A stretch of DNA of 64,000 nt, taken from assembly GCA_032622095.1 (NCBI GenBank), contig CP136066.1:98105319-98169318 (forward strand). Reading direction: 5' to 3'. Numbering within the stretch: position 1 is the first letter of the stretch; every line of letters starts with the position of its first letter. Under the pieces are notes generated by a model. The model ran no database searches. It was not told where the DNA came from and saw nothing but the letters and a program-made list of their open reading frames with translations. The stretch is from Siphonodentalium dalli. Lineage: Eukaryota; Mollusca; Scaphopoda; Gadilida; Siphonodentaliidae. Positions 23,978 through 35,433 of this stretch are shown one piece after another. The position numbers and the translations under genes are program-made.

Positions 23978-24207
23978 AATTGGGCTTAAGCGAAATAAGT
24001 ATTCTCTAATTGCACTTAAGCACAATAAGGGAAGATGTAATTGAACTTAAGCGCAATAAGAAAATATCTAATTGTGCTTTAGCACAATAAGGAATATCTT
24101 ATTGCGCTTAAGGAATATCTTATTGTGCTTAAGTGCAATAATGAATCTCTAATTGCATGCACTTAAGTGAAATATAAGGAATAATCGTTTAAGCGCAATA
24201 AGGAATT
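23978..24207. repeat. Tandem repeat of about 35 bp, GCTTAAGCGCAATAAGG
   Basis: Roughly seven imperfect units carry cttaagcgcaataagga and its inverse attgtgcttaag, so each unit is partly palindromic. Related sequence lies at about 39470-39500 and 39865-39905, on both sides of the element at 39497-39861. Confidence 0.75.
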
Positions 24208-24219
24208 TTGAAATCTGAA

Positions 24220-24650
24220 CAAGAAAATCGCAAAATCCTAACATCTAGACTACCTTCAAGTCTTCTTAGAGTTGGAAATTTCAAACCTGACACCCCCCCC
24301 CCCCCCCCCCCCCCCCCCCACTTAGGTTGGAAATTTTTCAACTGATGACAATTCCAATGGCAAAGTTGACCAATTGTATGACAATATTGTTTTCTTAAAT
24401 TAACTAGAAGTTTTTGACTGGCCACGGGGGAGGGACCAGGACACCTGTCACCCCCACTAAGGTTGGAAAATTTCCAACTGATGACCATTTCTGTCAAAAT
24501 TTTTGACAAAAAATAGGAACATATGCAAATTTGGTCGAAAAACAATAAATTCCCCCCAATAAATTGTTTTTACCTGAAATTAGGAATTTCCAACTATTGA
24601 AAATATAGCTCTCTGCTGGGGGGGGGGGGTGAGACACACCCACACCCCCC
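24220..24650 (-). repeat. Inverted copy of the TTGGAAATTTCCAAC repeat block, with C27
   Basis: This is the reverse complement of the 22375-22800 block: gttggaaatttcaaacctgac, a run of 27 C (24293-24319), then ggttggaaatttttcaactg, ggccacgggggaggga and a G12 run at 24618-24629. The 118-codon minus frame across it is repeat-derived. Confidence 0.75.
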
Positions 24651-25363
24651 TCTAGCCACATTCCTGCACATAGTGTATATGTCACCAGTGACGAATAAGC
24701 GCGTGCTTCCCGCCAACTTGGCAGCGCGCTAACAAAATTACTTTACAAAAAGTTTACATTGATTAGGCGGATTAATACTATTTTGAAAAGCCGCCCATGA
24801 CACAAAAACCAGACATCGCAAAATTATTGATTTGTTCATTAAAGTTAAATTATTGTCCAACTTCGTTACTAACGAAAATAGACACACAAACAACGAGGAA
24901 AATTGGGGGACTATATTTTTCGTCACAATCCTGAGCGCGCAATACTGTCGTATATATACGGGCTATGAAGCGTCTCAGCCAACGTTGTAAATGCATGTAC
25001 GTATTGTTAAGCTTCTTTTAAGGATTTTGTTTTGTTAAAAAGGCAAAAAGCTCTAGTTTTTTCATGTGATATACAGATCTTCAACTCGTTATGTTGGGAT
25101 ATCAAATTTTATGAAACTCGTTTCATAAAATCTTATATCCCAAGTTACCTCTATATATATACTATCTAAGATGCCCAGGCGACGACGTAACCATCGCGGG
25201 TTGTTTATGTGGAGGAAACAAGAAAATGACTCACCTGAGTGCATGGTGTCAAAAAGTTAGTTTAAAGAGAAAGATATTTGTGCACCCAAATGTAATTAAT
25301 GGTGCATTCACACTGAAAAAAATGTCTCCACGATAACGTCAACCATCGTGGGATATAATAGTC
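24651..25363. other. No gene recognised; one small hairpin
   Basis: A hairpin at about 25087-25135 (gggatatcaaattttatgaa / ttcataaaatcttatatccc) is the only structure seen. A repeated accatcg.ggg word occurs near 25190 and 25345. Confidence 0.5.
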
Positions 25364-26227
25364 GAGCCAGGCTCCCCACAAATAGAAAATGGTAATAAAT
25401 TGGTGGGCAAATTCTACAAATATTTTGTCTGGAAGCTAATAATCTGAATTTTATGTCAGTGCTGGGACACACTGGGGCAGTGTAGCCGAGTGTGCAAAAT
25501 GTGTTTCCATGGCAACGGAGGGTGTTTTTGGCCGGTATAACACATATGCTTATAATGGTTTATAACTAGAAAGTGTTATGCAGTAACTATATCTTGGCAT
25601 TGATATGGGGTGCTATACCCTTGGCGGGCTTTCTTTTGACACTGGATATTTCACCTCTAGATGTCAAGGTCATATACTTTATAATATACACAGAAGCACG
25701 ATAACTTGGGCAATATCTTATTTTGACCCATTTTGGAAAATGGTCACCAAAGTTTAAAGGTCGAAATCTCATGACGGACTTGCCGGTTGCAATAATAACG
25801 CAGTTCTCCATGTAGCCTATACGCTGTAAATTATTTCTGAGTAAAGAAAACGTATTCAAAACTGATTTATAAACTCAGTGGGTAGAAAATGTACGACCCG
25901 ATAAAAAGCTAATATTTTGGTCAATGACCTTGACCTCTAGAGATGAAATCTCCCGTGCCAAATGAAAGCCCACCAATGGTAGCACCCCATATCAATGGAA
26001 AGATAGATAGACTTATACTGCTTTAAACTTTCTAGTTATTTGTTAACCATTATAGGCATATTTGTTATACCGGCCAAAAAATCCGTTGCCATGGAAACAC
26101 AAATTTTGCATACTAAGCTACACTGCCCCAGTGTGCCCCAGCACCGAAATAAACTGCAGATTATAAGCTTCAGAAAAATGTTGATAGAATTTGCCAACCA
26201 AAATGGTACCATTTTCGGTCCTGGCTC
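25364..26227. mobile_element. Large foldback element, 864 bp with arms of about 300 bp
   Basis: The left arm starts gagccaggctccccac and the right arm ends with the inverse ctggctc. Through both arms paired blocks can be read: ggcaaattcta / tagaatttgcc, ggggcagtgta / tacactgcccc, gtttccatggcaacgga / tccgttgccatggaaac, ggccggtataacacata-like / tataccggcc. No transposase frame is present. The frames on both strands near 26036-26251 are arm shadows. Confidence 0.8.
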
Positions 26228-26822
26228 ATATATTGCATGAATCCGGTACATTTTTCCTCCACTAGGTATTTTGTAACAGTGTTACAAGTGTTACAAATGT
26301 TACAATTGTTCCGTTAGAGTATAATCCATAAGACAAAATACAAACCTGGATGCGAAACTCAAGGTTGACTCGTTCAGGAGTATATAGTTCACTTGTGAAT
26401 TGTTTAAATAAAAGCTGTTTGGTAATCATATATCTCAACAATACCTGCACATTAATGAATAGGAATCTAATTTACAACTTTAATAGAGACCTTTTATTAA
26501 AATGTGTTGACTAATAAAACACATATTTATTCATTCACTCCTTTCAAAATAACTAAATATATATAGAAATCCTGTATTCTATACTTGTATTACCACAAAA
26601 AAAAAAAAACAACAACACTATACTCCAAATGAATTCATTCCATGCAATGTTCATTTTAGTCCATTCAGTTTTGAAAGAACTAACTCACGGCGGAAGGTAC
26701 GTTTCCCCACACATCACGATTGTACGTTCCTATATATATATGTGTCCACGTTTTTATAAAAAATAAACCTAATACTATATAGTATACATACTACCAAAAC
26801 CCCCAAGTCCATCACCACAACC
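26228..26822. other. No gene; short TGTTACAA tandem repeat
   Basis: At 26272-26312 the word tgttacaa occurs about four times in tandem. The remainder is AT-rich, with tatatagtata at about 26775-26787 upstream of the small frame at 26823. Confidence 0.5.
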
Positions 26823-26900
26823 ATGCAGCACTATACTGTTACTATTGGCGTTATAATACTACTATATTTAAGTGTTGCTTGTGATTGCGCTAACCCATGA
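26823..26900 (+). CDS. Tiny frame with a signal-peptide-like sequence (25 codons)
   Basis: In the context acaaccATG a 25-residue frame reads as a short polar start, a hydrophobic stretch (VTIGVIILLYLSVA) and a Cys pair (CDC) before a stop. This resembles a secretion signal with a cleavage site, possibly a first exon whose donor I could not place. It lies just past the 3' end of the antisense fibrinogen-domain remnant. Such frames also arise by chance in AT-rich DNA, so the call is weak. Confidence 0.2.
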   Translation: MQHYTVTIGVIILLYLSVACDCANP

Positions 26901-26927
26901 CCACCAATGTTATCTTCCACCAATGGT

Positions 26928-27581
26928 TCACAACCTCCTCAACATCATTGTCGTGTGCATCATTGAGTTTTTATACCCGAAGCCCTTTTCCCAGAACATA
27001 TGTCTTTCCATCCATCCCCACTATTTGTTGTGTTCTTGTACTCTCCATTTAGATTGCTAGTGGCACATCCGGGGATATTCAGTTTGTACCACCAACCGCC
27101 ATGGCACCTGGTAGGGCATGGGTCAGCTGAACCTTGAGTTTTGTCGAAAGTGCTAAATGGCAACCCATCGTGGTAATTCATTGAGTCTCCAGAAGAAGTG
27201 GGGCTGCTGTACCCGCTAACTCGAAGAATGAAGTTGTTTGATTCGTCATCGATGCTAAAATAAGAGTATCTAACATTGGCATCTGTTCCGTTAGCTGTTT
27301 TCAGTTTGACGTACAATTCGGTAGCATTGGGCGTGATTAGTTCAAATATCGACAGCAAGCCAAGCCAGTAATTGCCATCTGTTTTGACGCAACCAAATCC
27401 GCTGACGTAATCGACCCATCCACGGTAGAAATTGACGGTTTGATCTCGACGCTGTTGCATTACGGTCCAGCCGCGCCATCAGCGGTCATGTCACAGACCA
27501 CGTTCATTTCGATTGACCCGTCTGGGCTGATCGAGTACAAGCCGTCTGTGGAGAATCCGGATTCCAGCAGAGATTTGCAAT
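26928..27581 (-). pseudogene. Fibrinogen-related domain exon broken by two frameshifts
   Basis: A fibrinogen C-terminal-like domain, of the kind found in secreted recognition lectins. A strong acceptor (tgtcttctcag) precedes the exon, which opens (D)CKSLLESGFSTDGLYSISPDG and reaches VVCDMTADG in one frame. At 27473-27474 a base is missing (GC where a glycine codon is expected), and WTVMQQRRDQTVNFYRGW continues in a second frame. That frame carries YWLGL, the F-S-T-F-D segment, GGWWYK and NLNGEY. Near 27000 two extra bases (AT) shift to the third frame, MFWEKGFGYKNSMMHTTM, ending at a TGA at 26928-26930. All three frames are needed for a full domain, so as written it is not translatable. It may be a pseudogene, or carry assembly errors at two sites. 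Upstream exons were not found. Confidence 0.88.
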
Positions 27582-29918
27582 CTGAGAAGACACAAAACAC
27601 GTTCATGTGTATTTTGGAAAGAACATTCCAGAACTCCCCAGTTAAGACTGATCAATGGGGGTATATATATTTCTTAGAATAGAGTACCGGTATTTTCTAA
27701 CACATTGTGTGTGGATGTGTATTTGAGAGAATGCTATCTATGCACTGGTGGATTTTTGGAGGAGGTCTTCTTTGAATATTTAAAAATATTATGATATAAC
27801 GCATTTCTCTCGTTCTCCTGTAAGGTATACAACAATCTTCGAAGCAGTTTTAATCTTGGCAGTTAAAATCGTCATTCACAAACACCGACAGGAAGACAAC
27901 GCGGTCCACGTGAGTAGGATATCCCGACATTCATATTGCGGATCATAGTGATGTTATATATATGGGATCTAATATGGTTACGAGACTATGTTCCGTGATA
28001 CAATCGGATCAGTGTCCCGTATAGATATCGACGGGACTATATATGTTCCATGATACCTTACTCGTATTTAAATTCCCGCAGTACTATTTTTCACTCAGTT
28101 TTGAATTCGCGCACTTTAAAGGCACGTGAGGCCTTAGTTGTCGAAAATATTCATATTTGCTCCAATCACCGTAAACATTAAAACATTAAAACGCATACAA
28201 TTTCGTTCATATATACCATGACCATGGCGTAAACAGCATGTTATCATAAAGATTTACTATATTTTACCTAAGCAAGAGCCTGATTGTGTTACAGAAGACA
28301 GCACAATGCTGCTGGCTAATCACACACAAATGGCATAAACGCTCTTTGGTCGTTCCATATCAGGAATTCACCAACAAAGAACGCTCTTTATGTTTACCAT
28401 CATAATATAAACAAACACCAGAAAAGTTACTTTTTATGGTTTTGTTTACATAACAATGGTCAAAGATATGACAATAACATACTGTTTATGCGATATTTCT
28501 TATTTGTATACGGACAAAGTCTGTCTACATTTTGTTGTTCTTTCTGTTTGTGGCGGTTTTTGACGGGTGGAAATATTTTCACAGGATACCCACCGCCAAG
28601 GCCAACCGTACCTTTAAATTCGCGCACCTATCTGCGCGAATTCAAATCTGACAAATATATTTTCGTAAAAGTCTTGGATCTCTTGACAGTTTCAGTTCTT
28701 AGTCGTTTCTAACATTTATATATTAAACACGATCACAGTGTATTTACATCGTGTAAAACATAACTATACATCATCAATTTGTTGCGATGATGGATGTTTA
28801 TTTGCTCCAAATAATGACTCTGATATTGAAATAGTTACGGACTGGAAATCAATGCAATGAACTCGAAAACAGAATACCATAACCGCGAAGGCAATTGACT
28901 TCAGAAAAATCAACACATGGTTGCGGGTTGTGATGACATTGCTAACCCAGACTGTATGGTCACGATGTCACTCCAGTGTGGTGAATGGTGAAGGTGGGGA
29001 GCGTGCTTTCATGCACATGCGATCTAGAATATGTGCATTTTGTGTGCCGTATAGATATCGACATTTTCAACAATGTGCACGGGAAACAGCACATGTCAGT
29101 GCCGGTATACCAGCGATGACCATTAGGCTTTACTGGCAGACAGCATGATGCCGGCATAAACATTTTATTGAATGCACATCTATACTATATATTTTGAGAC
29201 TTCCGTATATATGTGTGTGTGTACTTTATAGAATCGAAACCGGCTGGCTCGATTGAGTTCAAACTTCCCATCTAAGGGTAAAAACCCACGAACACCGTAG
29301 TTGTCGCGTTTTGGAGAAGCTCTGAGCACCCTTTATCAACTCCCAAATCACCACAAATGCACGGCGGGGGTTAATCAAGTGATAATTTAATGAGCGTTTG
29401 TTTTTTGACGCATCGCTATAAAGAGCGTCTGTTTACCATTCAACGTTATTAGCATATGCAGATAGATATATACGGGAACATTGAGTGGTTTCCTATGCGG
29501 GGAGATTTATTGGATGCCATAGTACTCTTACAACATCATTGTTATAGTATGTATGACACTTAGGTCAGGGCTTGGGGGGGGGGAGGGGTAGTTATAGGCA
29601 TAATGCTTCTCAGAAATCCCGGTTACAAACCAACACTCACAATTTCGTATTTACGCAAACGTATACGGGAACAAGTGCTTTCCCAATTTTAGAACGCAAC
29701 ACATGATACCAAACACAATTACGTCGCGTTGGTGATGGCGTTCACGACGGGATTAATTGACTGTCCGCTCTTTGCGAGGATGGGGTTCACGACGGGATTA
29801 ACTTTGCGGGGACTATTGACCATCTCGTAAGGGTGGACAACCTCTGTCAGGGGCTGCTCAATGGCCACGGGCAGGTTAAAAAAAATCATACCTCTTCTGG
29901 GTCTGGGCGTGTATAGAC
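27582..29918. other. No gene recognised
   Basis: No signal-peptide exon for the fibrinogen-domain remnant was identified. Small features are a hairpin at about 28615-28650 (aattcgcgca / tgcgcgaatt), paired words around cgctctttggt / aaagaacgctctt at 28340-28390, and a cacgacgggattaa word repeated at about 29742 and 29787. Frames of about 75 codons on both strands lack support. Confidence 0.5.
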
Positions 29919-29974
29919 ATGAGCGTGTTGTGTTCCTAAGAACGCGGAGCGTGTTGTGTTCCTAAGAACGCGGA
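29919..29974. repeat. 27-bp tandem duplication
   Basis: Two copies of gagcgtgttgtgttcctaag followed by aacgcg occur back to back. Confidence 0.85.
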
Positions 29975-30501
29975 TCGGGTAAGTTTTTCCGCCCTAGGTG
30001 AGCTCAAACTTCGTATATAAGTGTAAAAACACACGGGGATCGTCGACGTCGCATTGTGTGAAACATTCTTATGTCTGTCGTTCCTAGGAACGGGGGAATT
30101 TTTCATCGGGTCAGTCTTAACCTTCAAACGGGTTCCCACAAATTATATATTGTGACCCCGACATGATCAATTCAAGGTCAAATCGGGTAAAATATTGAAA
30201 AACCCAATATTAACTCATTGAAAAACACAAACAAAACATAAAACATTGTCATGTTTCTGACCAAGCACGCCAGTGGCGGGCTAACCTGCTATAATTTATA
30301 TAATGTAATATCCACTCAATACCGAAATACATGTTTTATGCACTACATATGGATAACGATCATAACGTCTGATGGCACACCATTAATCGTATACAGTTGG
30401 CCAATATTGGCTGCCAGCACGATACAATTGTCATTATGTTGCCATTATAGGTTGCCGGGACCGACTGACTATTAGCATGCATGCACTGCCGGCAATTACC
30501 A

Positions 30502-30989
30502 TTAAAAGTACTCAATCCGATAAAACTCCTCTCAATTACTATTTCAATGGCTTCGGGGGTCAAAAATATTTGATTCGAGTCGAGGAAGTCACCCATCAAA
30601 GCTCAGATTTGTTAGATATCGATTTTAGAAATCTATTATTTTTCATTATCGGGAATACTTTCTGGCCCAGAACACAGTCAAAATTGCGTTATTATTACCA
30701 CTTGATTTTAGAGTTATCCATCCTTGTCTGTTTGAATAGTGTTTTGATGTACACATCTCGAGCAGGTTACGGAATTTACGGCAATTATTAGTACTCATCT
30801 CGAGCAAATAACAATTTTCAAAAATCAATATCTAATAACTCTGAGCTTTGTTTGATGGGTTCCTCGACTCGAATCAAATATTTTTTACCCCCAAAGCCAA
30901 AGAAATAGTAATATAGGACCCTCTGATAGGATTGTTGTTGTTTGAATCTGTTGAGATGGGGACCCTCTGTTCGGATTGAGTACCTTTAA
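30502..30989. mobile_element. TTAA-flanked MITE, 480 bp (copy 1)
   Basis: The element 30506-30985 lies between TTAA repeats. Its ends are aagtactcaatccga and tcggattgagtacct. Subterminal arms are inverted (ggcttcgggggtcaaaaata / ttttttacccccaaagcc and gattcgagtcgagga / tcctcgactcgaatc). It has no transposase. Frames on both strands, including one starting MMGDFLDSNQIF, recur in copy 2 and are repeat-derived. Confidence 0.88.
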
Positions 30990-31220
30990 TGTAAGATGGG
31001 CTATAATGTAAGGTATGTTTGTTAACCAGATGCTGCTGCGATACTCCGTTATGTTGAGAGGGGTCTTTTTTGTTCGTTATAATGTTTCTTGTTTAAATTC
31101 TTCATTCATGGTATTAGATTTAAGTGCTCATATTTTGCTACAAGTAATAGATGGTCGAGGGCACTCGAAAACGCGAGATGGTCATGCAAGGGCACTCGAA
31201 AAAAAGGGGAACTGAATTTT

Positions 31221-31694
31221 TTAAGGTACTCAATCCGATCAGACGGTCCCTATATCATCAAGTTACAACAACAATAACAAAAACAACATTTCTTCAAAAT
31301 ACGCTTTATTTATCAGAAACGATTAATTACAACAAAATAATGCTAACCATGCACTGTCAACTATGGTATAAAATTTCCCAAAACGTGTTATTTAACAGCA
31401 TGTTGTTCAACGAAATATGGCCGTATTATCACTTGAGTATCACGAAATTTGGCCGCATTATACCCACTTGATTTCAGAGTTATCCATCTTCATCCGCAAT
31501 TTTATCAGAGACCGTCGGTTTGACGACTTTTTTCCAGGCCACAAATAAGTACACATCTCGAGAAATAACTAATTGAAAAAATCGATATCTGATCACTCTG
31601 ATCATTGATGTCCTCGACTCGAATGAATTATTTTTACATCCGAAGCCAATGAAATAGTAATTTGGGTGCGTTAGTTCAGAATATGGATCTTTAA
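31221..31694. mobile_element. TTAA-flanked MITE, diverged copy (466 bp)
   Basis: TTAA|GGTACTCAATCCGATC on the left and TATGGATC|TTAA on the right. It shares interior words with 21542-21877 (gacggtccctat, gttcaacgaaat.ggccg). It follows a short duplicated word ggtcgagggcactcgaaaa-like / gcaagggcactcgaaaa at about 31150-31202. Confidence 0.75.
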
Positions 31695-31734
31695 TTCACA
31701 GATTCTACAACCTGAGAATACAATCTTACAATCC

Positions 31735-32640
31735 ATCTATTAGTCGGATTCCTTATGTCGAAAAAAATGGTCGCGCATTTTCGGAATGTTAAAAGCGATA
31801 TGAGAACGGTTTCTCTACCACCAGTGTGTCATTTTTCAGAATATTTTAGTGGAAACAGGTTTGTGTGAGGCTTTTGTTTGTCTACCTATTTTTCTCGTCC
31901 ACCTGGTAATAAAAAACATGCTATTACGCATAGCAAGTTCGGTAAGTGGCTTTCTTTGTTCCTGCATGGAAATCGAAAAACGGGGAGAGATCTTGCCACA
32001 AATTGCATAATTACATATCTTAATGTGGAATTTTATGATAAGATCATCAGATGAATTGTATTTATGACTGCATTTTCAATTTTCTTTCCCAAATATTAAG
32101 GTATTGTATATTCTTAAAATCAGCTACATCACAGATAGACGAACGTGAACAATCTACAAGGATATCTTGATCATATTTCACAAACAAAACTCCGATACAT
32201 CGAATTTTGGTAAAGATATCGCAGTAAAGATAACCCTACCCCCACCCTCGCTGATTTCACGACAAGTCGGATTCCTTTGGTCGAAAAAAACGGTCGCTCA
32301 ATTTCGGAATGTCAAACACGACAGAGTCTACCTGTGTCCAGTTGAAATTTTATTGGAAAAAAGTTTTTTTTGGACTGTTTTAAGAATTTAAAGAGCGTAA
32401 TTTACTTATTGTACAAATATTAATCCCCATTTACTAACCTTCTGGTGGACTGTGCGAGTTGAAATTAACAAAACTATCAAATATTGCGGTCTACCTGTTT
32501 CCAGCCTGATATTTTAGTGGAAACAAATGTTTGGACGGTTTTAAGAATTTAAAGAGCGTTTCCTGGTTGTATAAAAATATTAACTAACACGATTAGCCTT
32601 ATATAAATCATGAATTGTGCGAGTTGAAATTATGCACATA
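31735..32640. repeat. Three diverged direct repeats of about 150-300 bp
   Basis: Shared words are gtcggattcc.t.tgtcgaaaaaaa, ggtcgc.cattttcggaatgt, tctacctgt.tccag, attttagtggaaaca and tttaagaatttaaagagcgt, at about 31742-31870, 32265-32400 and 32488-32560. No gene was seen. Confidence 0.6.
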
Positions 32641-32712
32641 TATCAAGTATGACTCTGAAATGTATTTTTGAGAATATTGGTGTCGTCAGATAAGTCTCCG
32701 TGGGTACAGTAC

Positions 32713-35433
32713 TACAGTTGCGATCAAAATTTAACGTTGAACCCTATAGAGAGTTTGACAATTTACTCAAATGTTCACAGTAGTGGAACTTAATGGCTAT
32801 CATACATGCATGGCTCTTACATGTAATCTAATGTAACTATGTGTGATTTTACAAAATTATCTTGCAATATAGTCAGGCCACCAGATACAGTAATTGATCA
32901 AAAAATGTGGTTCACATCAATCATATACATCACAATCACGTGCTTCAGTAATAATGTCCACTATTCTACAAATGTAATGTTTATCAAGACTAAAGTTTCA
33001 GGATGTCGTTTTAAATTGATTGATGGTGTTTTTTCATCAATTGACAAACTTAATGTTTATTGCCAGGATGAAGTACCGCATAATACGGAGTTGTGTGGTA
33101 ACAAATCTGAAAGTCGTATTTATGTAAGTGTCAGTCACTGTTTGTTAAAATTGTTCGGTCATGTAGAATTTTTTTAATATTTTCATGCCAAGCTATGGTG
33201 CTTATGGATCATTCCGTTTTAGTATTAAATTTGGAGAAACCCGACCAACATATATGTAACAACTCATCTATGCCAATGATATGTTTAGCCTTACATGTGA
33301 ATATGGTTTATTGTTTCAATTTTTAAACAATGTTATCAAGTCCATATGTATTGCTAAACATTGCTGGGCATAGATTATTTGTTGTTCTATCAATCCTGGT
33401 CGGGTTTATCCAAATTGGGAGTTGAAATTATGCTGATCTGATGATAAAGAAGACACTTTCTCAGTCCACTTAATACATCCCCCTGGATACAAGTTTAACA
33501 TACTAAATTAACATCTTAGTCAACATAACAAATCACTCCCTCAAATCTTTTGCCACAAGAATAAAAATAAATTGTCAGTATAAATAGGCAAGACATCTCT
33601 GGACACTTTCTAAGAGAGAATTGATTTGCAAGAAGACATATATGTGCATTATGTGCTTGGTCTTATATATAAAGATGCAAGTGACAAAACTTAAAAAGAC
33701 TTGCATATGAATGGGATAGAATAATAATGACACATACGCGTGTTGCCAATTTCACCATGTCTACTACAAAATTAAAAGTCATACATTCTATATTTATGTG
33801 CATGTGTGAGAACTGTGGGTCCTAACAAAAGCAATGACTTTGTTGTATTATTATATAGTGATAAAGTTTACTATAATTCTCTCATTTTGCGACACGTATA
33901 CGTGCCTTTACTACATGGACGGACACTTGTCGATATTGTGGATTGTAGAGCATTGTTTATATTGTGAGGAGAGGGTTCAATATATCTTAGGCTGACATGA
34001 TAATGGTGCGACAAGATCGCGAAGAGACAGGAAGTCGTGCATAGTGGTTTCGTGAATACAACTTATTGATACTAGCAAAGTTGAAGAACATAGTTGAGGG
34101 GACCCTTCCATCATCATTCATAATGTACCATGAATCCATCGGTTGTGAACAAACCATCGACTTATAGCTTAATGGATCGTTCTATTCTTGGGCTTTGGTG
34201 GCGATCAGCTGTAGTCGGGTGATATTGGTTACGTTCAAATGGTGACACATATATGAAACTGTACAAATTTGTGCCCCATGGGCCATTGATCATTATAAGA
34301 TCGAGAAACTTAACCTAGGTAACTACCGGGAATTGACTGGAAATTGCAATTATAGCGTCGTAATTCAACGCCAGTGTTTGCATTTCCAACGCAGTTAATA
34401 CCCAAATGTGAAATTTGAGATATACCTGACCACCAGAGTTATCCAAATGTCTTATTTAAGGTTAGCAACGGTTGCTAATCAAGTACCACAATGGTGTACT
34501 AATCATTCATTGGTAGGCAGTGTCTAATCACAAGGTTTGGTTATGTTCTCAAATTGGGCACATGTATGTCTAAAACTGTGCAGGCATGTTCTGCATAGGC
34601 CACTGATCATTATAAGATCGGGAGACTTTGCCACACGATAGCTCCTTAGTAACGGTTACTAAGCACATACTCGGAATTTGCAGGAAAATGCAATTATAGT
34701 TGATATCTATTTTACTCATTAAGCTCTACTTTAGTGGAAATCTGAATTTACTTGATATGTCACAGCTATACATGAAGTGTGAAGATTAATTGTGGTTAGA
34801 ATATTGATGGTGAATGTTGGGTTTCAGTAGCTGTATACTGAAGTTCGCCAAATGTAACCGGCGTGGGAAGTGTGAAAGCCAAGCCTATACTGCTATTGTA
34901 AAGATCTCAGCTGCACCGAAATATATATTTGTCAGTAGCACAAATCCTGCGAAAACACAGAATCTCCCAGTGTATGTGGGATAGACTCCGATGACAACGA
35001 TGGGGTTAATGACTATGAACAACTAACATCGACATCTATACCTGTGTATTTGTGACACTACACAATAGTTATGAGCAACGATGTGGCTTCAAAAACTAGG
35101 CAGTGGACAATACGACAGACAAGTATCAAATAAAACAATAATTTAATATGTAATCACATCGTGAAACTTCAGTCTTGTTGGGAATATTTTCGTTTGCTTC
35201 CACAAAATGCATATTATCGAAATTACAAAACCACTCGACACTTACTTTTGTCAATTACTGTATCTCGAGGCATAACTATATCATATATTGCATCTATTAA
35301 ATCGCGTGTAGTTAGAGTGTTAATCTTCATATATAGTTGCACAAGATCGCCAATAAGTGATATTACAATCAACGATTGAGCATAACACGAAATTCTCCAT
35401 AGGGTTCAGTGTTAAATTTTGATCGCAACTGTA
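32713..35433. mobile_element. 2.7 kb element with Tc1-like inverted ends
   Basis: TA|CAGTTGCGATCAAAATTTAA at 32715 and its inverse TTTTGATCGCAACTG|TA ending at 35431 share about 45 bp of imperfect identity. The end sequence resembles Tc1-family termini. A Tc1 transposase of about 340 residues with a DDE core is expected, but only anonymous frames (32839-33177 plus; 35161-35379 plus) are present. The inside contains its own duplicated block (34235-34400 and 34545-34710, shared words tgatcattataagatcg and aatgcaattatag). It could be a non-autonomous Tc1-like element with foreign filler, or two solo ends by coincidence. Confidence 0.6.

Noticed and set aside
24189-24545. 118-codon minus-strand frame
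   Set aside because: It is interrupted by a C27 run giving a glycine stretch and lies wholly inside the TTGGAAATTTCC repeat block.
30360-30599. Frame starting MMGDFLDSNQIF as a conserved gene (also at 38660-38848)
   Set aside because: Both copies lie across the arm of the 480-bp TTAA element, so the similarity is transposon identity and not gene conservation.
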